In this document: one piece after another, positions 1-7,304 of the stretch
How the letters are laid out: each line of letters opens with the position of its first letter
How positions within the stretch are numbered: the first letter of the stretch is position 1
From: Pseudomonadota bacterium
Lineage (GTDB): Bacteria; Pseudomonadota; Gammaproteobacteria; Burkholderiales; Ferrovaceae
Assembly (NCBI GenBank): GCA_021804705.1
Contig: JAJZHC010000027.1
Span: 1 to 12,557, forward strand
Direction of reading: 5' to 3'
DNA: 12,557 bases
The notes under the pieces: generated by a model
What the model was told of the DNA's origin: nothing
What the model saw: the letters and a program-made list of their open reading frames with translations, nothing else
Database searches by the model: none
Position numbers and translations under genes: made by a program

Positions 1-22
1 ATAACCCCGGGAGCGCCGCTTC

Positions 23-1267
23 GTGTCCCGCTTTGAAATCACCGTCGGACTGCGCTATACCCGCGCCAAGCGGCGCAATCATTTCATTTCCTTCATCTCG
101 CTCATTTCCATGGCGGGTATCGGGTTGGGGGTTGCCGCCCTCATCATCGTCCTGTCCGTGATGAACGGGTTCCAGAAGGAAATGCGCGAACGGATTCTGG
201 GCGTTGCTTCCCATGTACAGGTGTTTGGTGTGGAGCAGTCGCTGGCCAACTGGCCCGCCGTCGTCGCTGAAACTTCCAGAAACCCCGAAGTCGTCGGTGC
301 CGCACCCTACGTGATGGGCCAGGGCATGCTGTCCTTCGACGACCATGTGCAGGGATCGCTGATTCGCGGCATTCTGCCCGACGAAGAACGGAAGGTGGCG
401 GACATCGGCGCGCACATGAAGGCCGGGCACCTGGAAGATCTCAAGGCCGGCGAGTTTGGCATCGTGCTGGGCGCCGACCTGGCGCGCGCCCTCAATGCCT
501 CACTGGGGGACCGGGTGGTCGTGATCACGCCCCAGGGGCAGATCACGCCGGCGGGCCTGTTGCCACGCCTCAAGCAGTTCAAGGTGGTGGGCATTTTTCA
601 GGTGGGCATGTACGAATACGACAGCGGCCTTGCCCTGATCCACATGAACGATGCCCAGGTGCTGTTCCGCCTGGGCGATCGGGTCACCGGCGTGCGCCTC
701 AAGATCAAGGATCTGATGGATGCGCCGGCCGTGGCGCATCAATTGGGTTCGACCCTCAGCTTTGAAGCCTGGGTCAGCGACTGGACCCGCGAGCATGCCA
801 ACCTGTTCCGTGCCGTGGCCATCGAAAAGAACGTGATGTTCATCATCCTGCTCCTGATCGTGGCCGTGGCCGCCTTCAACATCGTCTCCACCCTTGTCAT
901 GGCGGTGACGGACAAGCAGGCGGATATTGCCATTCTGCGCACCCTGGGGGCATCACCGGGCAGCATCATGCAGATCTTCGTGATCCAGGGTGCGCTTATC
1001 GGCCTCATCGGCACCGTCACGGGCGTGGCTCTGGGGGTGGTGACGGCATTGAACATCCACGTCATCGTGCCCTTTATCGAAAACGTGTTCGGCATCCACT
1101 TTCTTGCACCCCAGGTCTATTTCATTTCCGAGCTGCCCTCCCAGTTGCAATGGGGCGACGTGATCGTCATCGGACTCACCTCGCTGGTGCTGACCCTGCT
1201 CGCCACGCTCTACCCCAGTTACCGCGCCTCGCGCATCCAACCTGCCGAGGCCTTGCGCTATGAGTGA
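23..1267 (+). CDS. lolC: Lipoprotein-releasing ABC transporter permease (LolC/LolE family)
   Basis: Inner-membrane permease of the Lol system, which lifts mature lipoproteins out of the inner membrane and passes them to LolA. The 414-residue protein has the family layout: a first membrane helix at about residues 22-47, a large periplasmic MacB-like domain to about 265, then three helices at about 271-295, 314-345 and 378-400 forming the FtsX domain. The cytoplasmic stretch [15 protein letters not shown] (301-315) is the conserved coupling region. A proline- and glutamine-containing loop at about 169-186 sits where LolC carries its LolA-binding Hook; that assignment is inferred. The GTG start is chosen because the next residues match the usual short cytoplasmic N-terminus ([15 protein letters not shown]), with a GGGAG about 9 bases upstream. 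The last 8 bp overlap lolD, so translation is probably coupled. No second permease follows, so this may be a LolF-type protein acting as a homodimer. Confidence 0.93.
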   Translation: MSRFEITVGLRYTRAKRRNHFISFISLISMAGIGLGVAALIIVLSVMNGFQKEMRERILGVASHVQVFGVEQSLANWPAVVAETSRNPEVVGAAPYVMGQGMLSFDDHVQGSLIRGILPDEERKVADIGAHMKAGHLEDLKAGEFGIVLGADLARALNASLGDRVVVITPQGQITPAGLLPRLKQFKVVGIFQVGMYEYDSGLALIHMNDAQVLFRLGDRVTGVRLKIKDLMDAPAVAHQLGSTLSFEAWVSDWTREHANLFRAVAIEKNVMFIILLLIVAVAAFNIVSTLVMAVTDKQADIAILRTLGASPGSIMQIFVIQGALIGLIGTVTGVALGVVTALNIHVIVPFIENVFGIHFLAPQVYFISELPSQLQWGDVIVIGLTSLVLTLLATLYPSYRASRIQPAEALRYE

Positions 1268-1943
1268 CGCGTTCCTTCTGCAGTGCCGGGGGCTCGCCAA
1301 GTCTTTCCAGCAGGGCGATCGCAGCGTGCCCGTCCTGTCGGCCGTGGACCTTGCCGTGCGCCCGGGTGAGCATGTGGCCATCGTGGGGGCTTCGGGTAGC
1401 GGCAAGAGCACGCTGTTGCACCTCCTCGGCGGGCTCGATCGCCCCAGTGCCGGTCAGGTCCTGTTGCAGGGTGAAGACCTGGCGCGCCTGCCGGAGCAGC
1501 AGGTGGGGCAGTTGCGCAATCGCAAGCTGGGGTTTGTGTATCAGTTTCACCATCTGCTGCCGGAATTTTCCGCGCTGGAGAATGTGGCGATGCCGCTGTG
1601 GATTGGCCGTCATTCCGCTGACGCTGCCGAAGCCCCGGCCAGGGCCTTGCTCGATGCGGTGGGATTGGGCCATCGTCTGCATCACCGGCCCGCCGAACTC
1701 TCCGGCGGCGAGCGCCAGCGCGCTGCCGTGGCCCGTGCCCTGGTGGCCCGTCCGGCCCTGCTGCTGGCGGATGAGCCCACCGGCAACCTGGACCGCCATA
1801 CGGCCATCCAGGTTTTCGACTTGATGGTGCGCCTCAACCGCGAAGCCGGAGCGGGCCTCGTGATGGTAACCCACGACCTCGACCTTGCCGCGCGCGCGGA
1901 TACCCGCTATCGCCTGGTGGATGGGGCGCTGCAAGCTTACTGA
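1260..1943 (+). CDS. lolD: Lipoprotein-releasing ABC transporter ATP-binding protein LolD
   Basis: ATPase that powers lipoprotein extraction by the LolC/E permease at the cytoplasmic face of the inner membrane. All nucleotide-binding motifs are intact in the 227 residues: Walker [10 protein letters not shown] (43-51), Q-loop glutamine at 95 within [16 protein letters not shown], signature LSGGERQ (147-153), Walker B LLLADEP (167-173) followed by TGNLD, and the H-loop histidine in VTHD (H205). The [14 protein letters not shown] stretch is typical of LolD and separates it from the related MacB and FtsE ATPases. The ATG lies inside the last codons of lolC, an 8-bp overlap that suggests a fixed subunit ratio by coupled translation. 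No hairpin with a T-run is seen in the 55 bp before comEC, so transcription may continue into comEC. Confidence 0.95.
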   Translation: MSDAFLLQCRGLAKSFQQGDRSVPVLSAVDLAVRPGEHVAIVGASGSGKSTLLHLLGGLDRPSAGQVLLQGEDLARLPEQQVGQLRNRKLGFVYQFHHLLPEFSALENVAMPLWIGRHSADAAEAPARALLDAVGLGHRLHHRPAELSGGERQRAAVARALVARPALLLADEPTGNLDRHTAIQVFDLMVRLNREAGAGLVMVTHDLDLAARADTRYRLVDGALQAY

Positions 1944-1998
1944 AACCACGCTGTTTTTCCGCACGCGCTGAGCCCTTCGCTGGGGCATTCTGCGATGC

Positions 1999-4371
1999 GT
2001 GCGCATTGTTCTCTCCGGCTTCGTGGCCGGGGTCCTTCTCCTCCAGTGCAGCCCCGTCCTGCTTCCCTGGGGCCCGCTCCTGGCCTGGATCCTGCTGTTG
2101 CAGGGGGGGCTGTGGTGGGCGCTGAAGCGGCGGCCGTTGCCTTCCGCGCTACGCCTCACCCTGGTGCTGTTCAGTGCCACTCTCCTGGGCTATGCCACCA
2201 CCAGCCTGCGCGCCCAGTGGCGATTGTCTGACACGCTGCCCCACGCCTGGGAAGGGCGCGATCTCACCCTGGAAGGGCGCATCACCGAGTTACCAGAGGC
2301 CGTGCCCAACGGCGTGCGTTTCACCTTTGCCATCACGGCGCACCAGCCCGCGGAGGCGGTGGTGCCGCACCGTTTGTCGCTTGGGTGGTTCGTGGGTGAA
2401 AAGCTTTTGGGGACAGACCCCAAATCGGGGTCTGTCCCCTTCCTCCCCTCCCTCCATCCCGGCGAGCGCTGGCAATTGCGCGTGCGTCTCAAGCGTCCCC
2501 ACGGCATGATCAATCCGGGCGGCTTTGACATGGAAGCCTGGTCCCTGGCGCAGGGCATCCGCGCCAGCGGTTCGGTGCAACCAGGCGGGGACAACCGGCG
2601 TCTGGCCGATAGCCCCGTACCGTGGTGGCAGGCCCCGGGCCTCTTCATCGAATCGGCACGCGACGAGGTGCGCAGCCGCATGCAATCCGTGTTGGGGGAG
2701 CGCCGCTGGAGCGGTGTGATGGTGGCCCTGGTGGTGGGAGACCAATCGCTGATTCGCCAGGACGACTGGCAATTGTTCTGGAGAACCGGAGTGGGGCACC
2801 TCATCAGCATCTCCGGATTGCATATCACCATGCTGGCAGGCCTTGTGGCGAAACTGGCGGGATGGCTCTGGCCTTCGGTGCGGGTGCGTTGGGTGGCGGG
2901 GTTTCTGGGCGCGTTCGCCTACGCCCTGCTGTCCGGGTTTTCGGTGCCCACGCAACGCACGCTCTACATGATCGGCGTGGTTACCCTGTCGCGCTTTCGT
3001 GACGTGCCGCTCGCCGCTTCGCCGGTGTTGTTGCTGGCGCTGGCCACGGCTGTGGCGATAGACCCCTGGGCACCGCTTGCCGTGGGCTTCTGGTTGTCCT
3101 TTGGCGCCGTGGCGGCGCTGATGTATGCCGGTGCGCACAGCGTAGGTCGGGTAGGGGCGCTCAAGGCCGCCATCCATACCCAGTGGTCGGCCACCTGGGC
3201 GCTGGTGCCGCTCCTGCTGCTGTTGTTCGGACAGGTGTCGCTGCTCTCGCCACTCGCCAATGCATTTGCCATTCCTGTCGTCAGCCTGGGCGTAGTGCCG
3301 CTGGCGCTGTTGGGGGCCATTCCTGGCCTGGGCTGGAGCCTTGTGGCAGCGCATCAACTGTTTGCCGTCTGCGCCTCCGCCCTGCAGCAGATGGTCCAGT
3401 GGCCCGTGACGGTGTGGAGCGCGCCTACGCCAACCCCGGCGGCGTTTCTGGCGGGACTGGTGGGCCTGCTGTTCCTGCTGGGCCCGCGCGGATTACCCGG
3501 GCGCCAGGTGGGGTCTGTCCCCTTGTTGGTGTTGCTGCTGATGCCTGCCCCACGGCCCGAATGGGGCGGCGTATGGATGGATGTGCTGGATGTGGGGCAG
3601 GGGCTTGCGGTGGTGGTGCGCACCCGCAACCATGCCCTGGTGTACGACACGGGGCCGCGCTACAGCGCGGACAATGATGGCGGCTCGCGCGTGTTGCTTC
3701 CGGCCTTGCGTGCCTTGGGGGTGGACCGTCTGGACGGGCTCATCGTCAGTCACAGCGACACCGATCACAGCGGAGGCGCCCTATCGTTGCAGCAGGGCAT
3801 TCCCATCGGCTGGCTGCTGTCCTCGCTGGAACCCGCGCATCCCCTGGTGGCACGGATTTCCCCGTCGATGCCCTGTTATGCCGGACAGACCTGGGCTTGG
3901 GATGGGGTGCGTTTCGACATTCTGCACCCCTTGCTGGAGCAGGTGTGGGACGAGCAGCGCAAGACCAACGATCGGGGTTGCGTGCTACGCGTGAGCGCCG
4001 AAGGGCAGCGCCTGCTGTTGCCGGCCGACATCGAAGCGCTGAGCGAGGCGGAATTGCTGGAGCGCGGTCCGCAAGAGCTGGCAGCCGAGGTACTGATCGC
4101 GCCGCACCACGGCAGCAAAACCTCCTCCACGCCGCAATTTCTGGATGCGGTGTCGCCGCAATGGGCGATTTTTACGGTGGGCTATCGCAACCATTTCGGT
4201 CATCCCAAACCCGAGGTGATGGCGCGCTACCAGGAGCGTAATATTCGTTTGTTGCGGACGGACGAAACGGGGGCCGTCGCGCTATCCGTGGAAAAAAACA
4301 GACTCACAGTGACGGGTGCGCGTGCCCGCTTTCCTCATTACTGGGAAGAAGCTCCCACCCTCATTCCGTAA
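1999..4371 (+). CDS. comEC: DNA internalization competence protein ComEC/Rec2
   Basis: Polytopic membrane protein that carries single-stranded DNA across the inner membrane during natural transformation. The 790 residues contain an N-terminal membrane region, an OB-like (DUF4131) domain at about 80-200, the Competence membrane domain with GHLISISGLHI (266-276) and several helices up to about 496, and a C-terminal metallo-beta-lactamase-like domain from about 525. That domain keeps the ligand motif HSDTDH (585-590), an aspartate in LLPADIEA (D677) and HHGS (703-706), so it looks catalytically competent. The start is a GTG with no clear Shine-Dalgarno; a nearby ATG at 1995 is in another frame. 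Two short segments look added: residues 137-147 are encoded by a perfect DNA palindrome, and 504-508 by a second copy of one palindrome arm. Both lie in loops and leave the frame open. Whether the cell is transformable cannot be judged here. Confidence 0.93.
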   Translation: MRIVLSGFVAGVLLLQCSPVLLPWGPLLAWILLLQGGLWWALKRRPLPSALRLTLVLFSATLLGYATTSLRAQWRLSDTLPHAWEGRDLTLEGRITELPEAVPNGVRFTFAITAHQPAEAVVPHRLSLGWFVGEKLLGTDPKSGSVPFLPSLHPGERWQLRVRLKRPHGMINPGGFDMEAWSLAQGIRASGSVQPGGDNRRLADSPVPWWQAPGLFIESARDEVRSRMQSVLGERRWSGVMVALVVGDQSLIRQDDWQLFWRTGVGHLISISGLHITMLAGLVAKLAGWLWPSVRVRWVAGFLGAFAYALLSGFSVPTQRTLYMIGVVTLSRFRDVPLAASPVLLLALATAVAIDPWAPLAVGFWLSFGAVAALMYAGAHSVGRVGALKAAIHTQWSATWALVPLLLLLFGQVSLLSPLANAFAIPVVSLGVVPLALLGAIPGLGWSLVAAHQLFAVCASALQQMVQWPVTVWSAPTPTPAAFLAGLVGLLFLLGPRGLPGRQVGSVPLLVLLLMPAPRPEWGGVWMDVLDVGQGLAVVVRTRNHALVYDTGPRYSADNDGGSRVLLPALRALGVDRLDGLIVSHSDTDHSGGALSLQQGIPIGWLLSSLEPAHPLVARISPSMPCYAGQTWAWDGVRFDILHPLLEQVWDEQRKTNDRGCVLRVSAEGQRLLLPADIEALSEAELLERGPQELAAEVLIAPHHGSKTSSTPQFLDAVSPQWAIFTVGYRNHFGHPKPEVMARYQERNIRLLRTDETGAVALSVEKNRLTVTGARARFPHYWEEAPTLIP
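2409..2439. repeat. Perfect REP-like palindrome inside comEC (13-bp arms, 5-nt loop)
   Basis: GGGGACAGACCCC (2409-2421) is followed by AAATC and then its exact reverse complement GGGGTCTGTCCCC (2427-2439). Each arm is itself framed by GGGG and CCCC, so it could fold alone as a small hairpin. The element encodes residues 137-147 of ComEC, in a loop between a beta-strand ending in LSLGWF and the conserved LHPGERW. A 15-base part (2427-2441) recurs exactly at 3510-3524. The form resembles dispersed REP-type palindromes, which are usually intergenic. Assignment to such a family is inference. Confidence 0.7.
2436..2460 (-). other. Putative G-quadruplex motif on the minus strand
   Basis: The + strand has four C-runs: 2436-2439, 2445-2448, 2450-2452 and 2458-2460. 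Read on the - strand they give four G-runs of 3-4 separated by loops of 5, 1 and 5 bases, which fits the usual quadruplex pattern. The first run is shared with the right arm of the palindrome, so the two structures would compete. The G-rich strand is the template strand of comEC. Folding in the cell is not shown. Confidence 0.45.
3510..3524 (+). repeat. Second copy of the comEC palindrome's right arm
   Basis: GGGGTCTGTCCCC followed by TT is an exact 15-base match to 2427-2441. The left arm is absent. It lies in the same codon phase as the first copy, so both encode Gly-Ser-Val-Pro (residues 505-508 here). It sits in the linker between the last membrane helices and the beta-lactamase-like domain. 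A 15-base exact match in the same gene is unlikely by chance, but it could be a remnant of a full element or an independent insertion. Confidence 0.6.
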
Positions 4372-4395
4372 GCCCTCGCTGAAGGCTGATTGCGT

Positions 4396-4422
4396 CAAGC
4401 GCCCGTCCGCTTGGGCTATACT
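4396..4422 (+). promoter_or_regulatory. Probable relA promoter with an adjoining inverted repeat
   Basis: A good sigma-70-type -10 hexamer, TATACT (4417-4422), lies 26 bp before the relA start and would place transcription initiation near 4429. No strong -35 is seen at 16-18 bp spacing. CAAGCG (4396-4401) and CGCTTG (4408-4413) form a 6-bp inverted repeat just upstream of the -10. It could be a binding site or chance. An AAGGA at 4438-4442 gives relA a good ribosome binding site. Confidence 0.4.
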
Positions 4423-4448
4423 CACAGGCATCAGTGCAAGGATGACCC

Positions 4449-6620
4449 ATGGTTTCACGTTCACACGCTTTGGAGGCCCCCGACGCAGGCCATGGGCTGG
4501 CCGGGCTGGGGCTCAACCAACGTTATCTCCAGCCGGACGCGGTACTGATCGAGCGTGCCTTCCTCCAGGTCACCGAACAGGAACGCACCCAGGAAGGAGA
4601 CGCCGAGTCCTTGCAATGCGCGCTCACCACGGCGCGCTTGTTGAGCGACCTCGAGGCACATCCGGCCTGCATCGTAGTGGCGCTGTTGCGCGCACTGACC
4701 TGGGAGCAGCAGGATCGCCTGGATCTGGCCCACAGTTACGACCCTGATGTTGCAGCTCTGGCCGCAGACCTGCACCGGATCGACATTACCCTGGCGGGCA
4801 TTTTCCGTACCCGCGACCGCCTCGCCAACGACGCCCAGCGTCTGGAGGGTGTGCGCAAGTTATTGCTTGCGATGGCCCAGGACATCCGCGTGGTGATCGT
4901 GGCGCTGGCCGAACGGGTGTGGCTGATGCGCAGCCTCCAGCAACGCGATCCCGCCGAGCAACTGGCCGTGGCCCACCAGACCATGGACCTGTACGCGCCA
5001 CTGGCCAACCGGCTGGGCGTGTGGCAGCTCAAATGGGAGCTGGAAGACCTGTCGTTTCGCATCATCGAGCCCGATACCTACAAGGCCATTGCCAGGCGCC
5101 TGGACGAGCGCCTCGTCGATCGTGAGCGCTACATTGCCACCCTGATCCAGACCCTCGAGCAACAGATTGCAACGGCGGGCATCGCCGGCACCGTGCAGGG
5201 TCGCCCCAAGCACATCTACAGCATTGTCAAGAAAATGCGCAGCAAAAGCCTGGATTTCGAGGGGCTCTACGACGTGCGCGCGGTGCGCGTGATCGTGGAA
5301 GAGATTCGCGACTGTTACGCGGTGCTGGGCATCGTCCACCATCTCTGGACACCCATTTCGGGGGAGTTTGACGATTACATCGCGCGCCCCAAGGGCAACC
5401 ACTATCGTTCGCTGCATACCGCCGTCATCGGGCCGGAAGGCAAGGCGGTGGAGATCCAGATTCGCACGCGCGAAATGCACCGCGATTCCGAACTCGGCAT
5501 CGCCTCGCACTGGCGCTACAAGGAAGGCGGCTCTCGCACCGACCGCCGCTTTGACGAGCGTGTGGCCTGGTTGCGGCAGATGCTGGAATGGCAGAAGGAG
5601 GTGTCCCATGCCGCCACACCTGGCGCGGCCCAGGCTCCGGCGGACGAGACCATCTACGTGTTCACGCCGCAGGGACGCGTGATCGACTTGCCGCGTGGGG
5701 CCACGCCCGTGGACTTTGCCTATCATGTGCACAGCGATCTTGGCCATCGCTGTCGCGGCGCCAAGGTGGACGGCGCCATCGTGCCGCTCAACCAGCCGCT
5801 ACAAAATGCGCAGCGTGTGGAAATCATCACCGTGCGCCAGGGCGGCCCCAGCCGCGACTGGCTCAATCCCGAGTACGGCTACCTCAAAAGCTCGCGCGCC
5901 CAAGCCAAGGTGCGGCAATGGTTCAAGCAGCAGCACCTGGAAGAAGACATCGCCCAGGGGCGCGCCATCCTGGAAAAGATCCTGGCGCGCCTCGGCAAAG
6001 GCCACCCCAACCTGGAGCGCCTCGCCGCCCAGTCGGGCTTTCCGCGGGTGGAAGATTTCTGGGTGGGGCTGGCACGCGGCGATGTCTCCCCGCGCCAGAT
6101 TGAATTGTTGCTCGAGCCCCAGGCGCTTCCCTCCGAAGCGGACCTCACTCCCACCCTGCGCCGTGCCGCAGAAACCGGCAGCGAAGGCGTGCTGGTGTTG
6201 GGCGTCACCAACATTGCCACGTTCATGGCCAAATGCTGCAAGCCGGTGCCGCCTGAGCCCATCGTCGGGTTTGTCACGCGTGGGCGGGGCGTCAGCATCC
6301 ACCGGGCCAATTGCCGCAGTCTCGCGGCGCTCACCACCAACCAGTGGCAGCGCATGATTCCGGCCTCCTGGGGTAAAACATCCCAAGGCGTGTTCGGCGT
6401 GGACATTGCGGTGGATGCGGTAGACCGGCAGGGACTATTGCGCGACATTTCTGAAACCTTCACCCGCGAGCGCATCAACGTCACGGCCGTCAACACCCAG
6501 TCGCGGGGCGATCGCGCGCGCATGCGCTTTACCGTGCAGATTGCCTCACTCGACCAGATGGCGCGGGCGCTCGAGGCGCTGCAGTCGGTGGCAGGGGTCG
6601 AGGCCGCCTACCGTCAGTAA
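4449..6620 (+). CDS. relA: GTP pyrophosphokinase RelA ((p)ppGpp synthetase)
   Basis: Ribosome-associated enzyme that makes (p)ppGpp from ATP and GTP or GDP when uncharged tRNA enters the A site. Domains in the 723 residues are: a degenerate hydrolase (HD) region at about 30-190 that lacks the HD/ED metal-binding motif; the synthetase domain at about 215-350; a TGS domain at about 400-461; a helical region; a zinc-finger-like domain with C596, C597, H618 and C622; and a C-terminal ACT domain from about 647. The synthetase has EFDD (306-309), the acidic motif of monofunctional RelA rather than the RxKD of bifunctional SpoT/Rel, and EIQIRT with the catalytic glutamate at 335. I therefore call RelA, not SpoT; a SpoT hydrolase should exist elsewhere in the genome. 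The ATG at 4449 follows AAGGA; the ATG at 4442 is out of frame. The gene ends 4 bp from the convergent esterase gene. Confidence 0.94.
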   Translation: MVSRSHALEAPDAGHGLAGLGLNQRYLQPDAVLIERAFLQVTEQERTQEGDAESLQCALTTARLLSDLEAHPACIVVALLRALTWEQQDRLDLAHSYDPDVAALAADLHRIDITLAGIFRTRDRLANDAQRLEGVRKLLLAMAQDIRVVIVALAERVWLMRSLQQRDPAEQLAVAHQTMDLYAPLANRLGVWQLKWELEDLSFRIIEPDTYKAIARRLDERLVDRERYIATLIQTLEQQIATAGIAGTVQGRPKHIYSIVKKMRSKSLDFEGLYDVRAVRVIVEEIRDCYAVLGIVHHLWTPISGEFDDYIARPKGNHYRSLHTAVIGPEGKAVEIQIRTREMHRDSELGIASHWRYKEGGSRTDRRFDERVAWLRQMLEWQKEVSHAATPGAAQAPADETIYVFTPQGRVIDLPRGATPVDFAYHVHSDLGHRCRGAKVDGAIVPLNQPLQNAQRVEIITVRQGGPSRDWLNPEYGYLKSSRAQAKVRQWFKQQHLEEDIAQGRAILEKILARLGKGHPNLERLAAQSGFPRVEDFWVGLARGDVSPRQIELLLEPQALPSEADLTPTLRRAAETGSEGVLVLGVTNIATFMAKCCKPVPPEPIVGFVTRGRGVSIHRANCRSLAALTTNQWQRMIPASWGKTSQGVFGVDIAVDAVDRQGLLRDISETFTRERINVTAVNTQSRGDRARMRFTVQIASLDQMARALEALQSVAGVEAAYRQ

Positions 6621-6624
6621 CGCT

Positions 6625-7293
6625 TCAGGAGCCCAGGTGCTGCTGTAGCCAGCGCGACAGGGCTTCCACTTCTTCCATGCACAGCGAATGCGCCATCGGA
6701 TAGGTGTGCCAGGTCACGGGATAGCCCTGGGCTTCCAGCGCGGCGCGTGAGGCTTCAGCCATGCGCAGCGGGATGACGTTGTCCTGTTGCCCATGAGCCA
6801 TGAAGATGGGCACGCTGCGGTTGGCATCGCTGCCAGCCGTGCCCAGTTGTTCGGGCATGGGCAGGTAAGTGGAGAGCGCCAGGATGCCACCCAGGCGTTG
6901 CGGATGGCGCGTTCCCGCGGTCAGGACCACGGCCCCCCCTTGCGAAAACCCCGCCAGGACGATGCGCCGCGGCGGAATGCCGCGGGCAATTTCGCGGGCG
7001 ATGAGATCGTTGACGGCTTCCACGGATTTGAGCACGCCGGCGTCATCCGTGCGACGTTCCAGGCCGTCATAGGACACGTCGTACCAGGCGCGCATCACCA
7101 TGCCGTTGTTAATGGTGACGGGCTGTTGCGGCGCGTGAGGAAAGATGAAACGCACGGGCAGCGTGCCGGGTAGTTGCAGTTCTTTCACCACCGGGACGAA
7201 ATCGTGGCCGTCGGCGCCCAGGCCGTGCAGCCAGATGACGCTGGCGGTAGGGTTGTGGTTGGTGGCAAGTTCCAGGGCGGGCAACAGGGGCAT
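6625..7293 (-). CDS. Alpha/beta-hydrolase, carboxylesterase/phospholipase family (Abhydrolase_2)
   Basis: Predicted cytoplasmic serine esterase of 222 residues, the usual length for the carboxylesterase-2 / acyl-protein-thioesterase-like family that includes YpfH. The family hallmarks are present: LHGLGADGHDF (22-32) carrying the oxyanion-hole region, the nucleophile elbow GFSQGG with S117, the acid D171 in HGQQD, and H202 in MAHSLC. No signal peptide is visible. These enzymes cleave short acyl esters; the natural substrate is unknown and cannot be predicted here. A strong AAGGA ribosome binding site lies 7 bases before the ATG. The gap to mogA upstream is only 11 bp, so it is probably the last gene of the darP-mogA operon. 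It converges on relA with no visible terminator. Confidence 0.9.
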   Translation of the reverse strand: MPLLPALELATNHNPTASVIWLHGLGADGHDFVPVVKELQLPGTLPVRFIFPHAPQQPVTINNGMVMRAWYDVSYDGLERRTDDAGVLKSVEAVNDLIAREIARGIPPRRIVLAGFSQGGAVVLTAGTRHPQRLGGILALSTYLPMPEQLGTAGSDANRSVPIFMAHGQQDNVIPLRMAEASRAALEAQGYPVTWHTYPMAHSLCMEEVEALSRWLQQHLGS

Positions 7294-7304
7294 GATGGTT
7301 TCCT

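Noticed and set aside
1..22. Leader of lolC or end of an upstream gene
   Set aside because: Only 22 bases are present; beyond a GGGAG that could serve lolC, nothing can be assigned.
1944..1998. Possible terminator between lolD and comEC (GCCC/GGGC near 1971-1987)
   Set aside because: The stem is only about 4 bp and lacks a following T-run.
1176..2180. Long minus-strand open frame (334 codons) across lolC/lolD/comEC
   Set aside because: It mirrors intact, well-recognised + strand genes. Long antisense frames are expected from GC-rich codon use, and the product has no recognisable domain.
2290..3357. Minus-strand open frame of 355 codons opposite comEC
   Set aside because: The translation is rich in His, Arg, Gln and Gly with no domain, as expected for a shadow of a GC-rich membrane protein gene.
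4282..4464. Minus-strand 60-codon frame over the comEC-relA gap whose N-terminus looks like a signal peptide with an AQA-type cleavage site
   Set aside because: It starts at GTG without a Shine-Dalgarno, the rest is antisense to the comEC end, and no homologue is recognised. Probably chance.
4316..4747. Plus-strand frame across the relA start using the ATG at 4442
   Set aside because: It is out of frame with RelA, and its translation has no recognisable family. The ATG at 4449 gives the conserved protein.
4860..5747. Minus-strand open frame of 295 codons opposite relA
   Set aside because: It is fully inside the conserved relA gene, has no recognisable domain and no supporting ribosome binding site.
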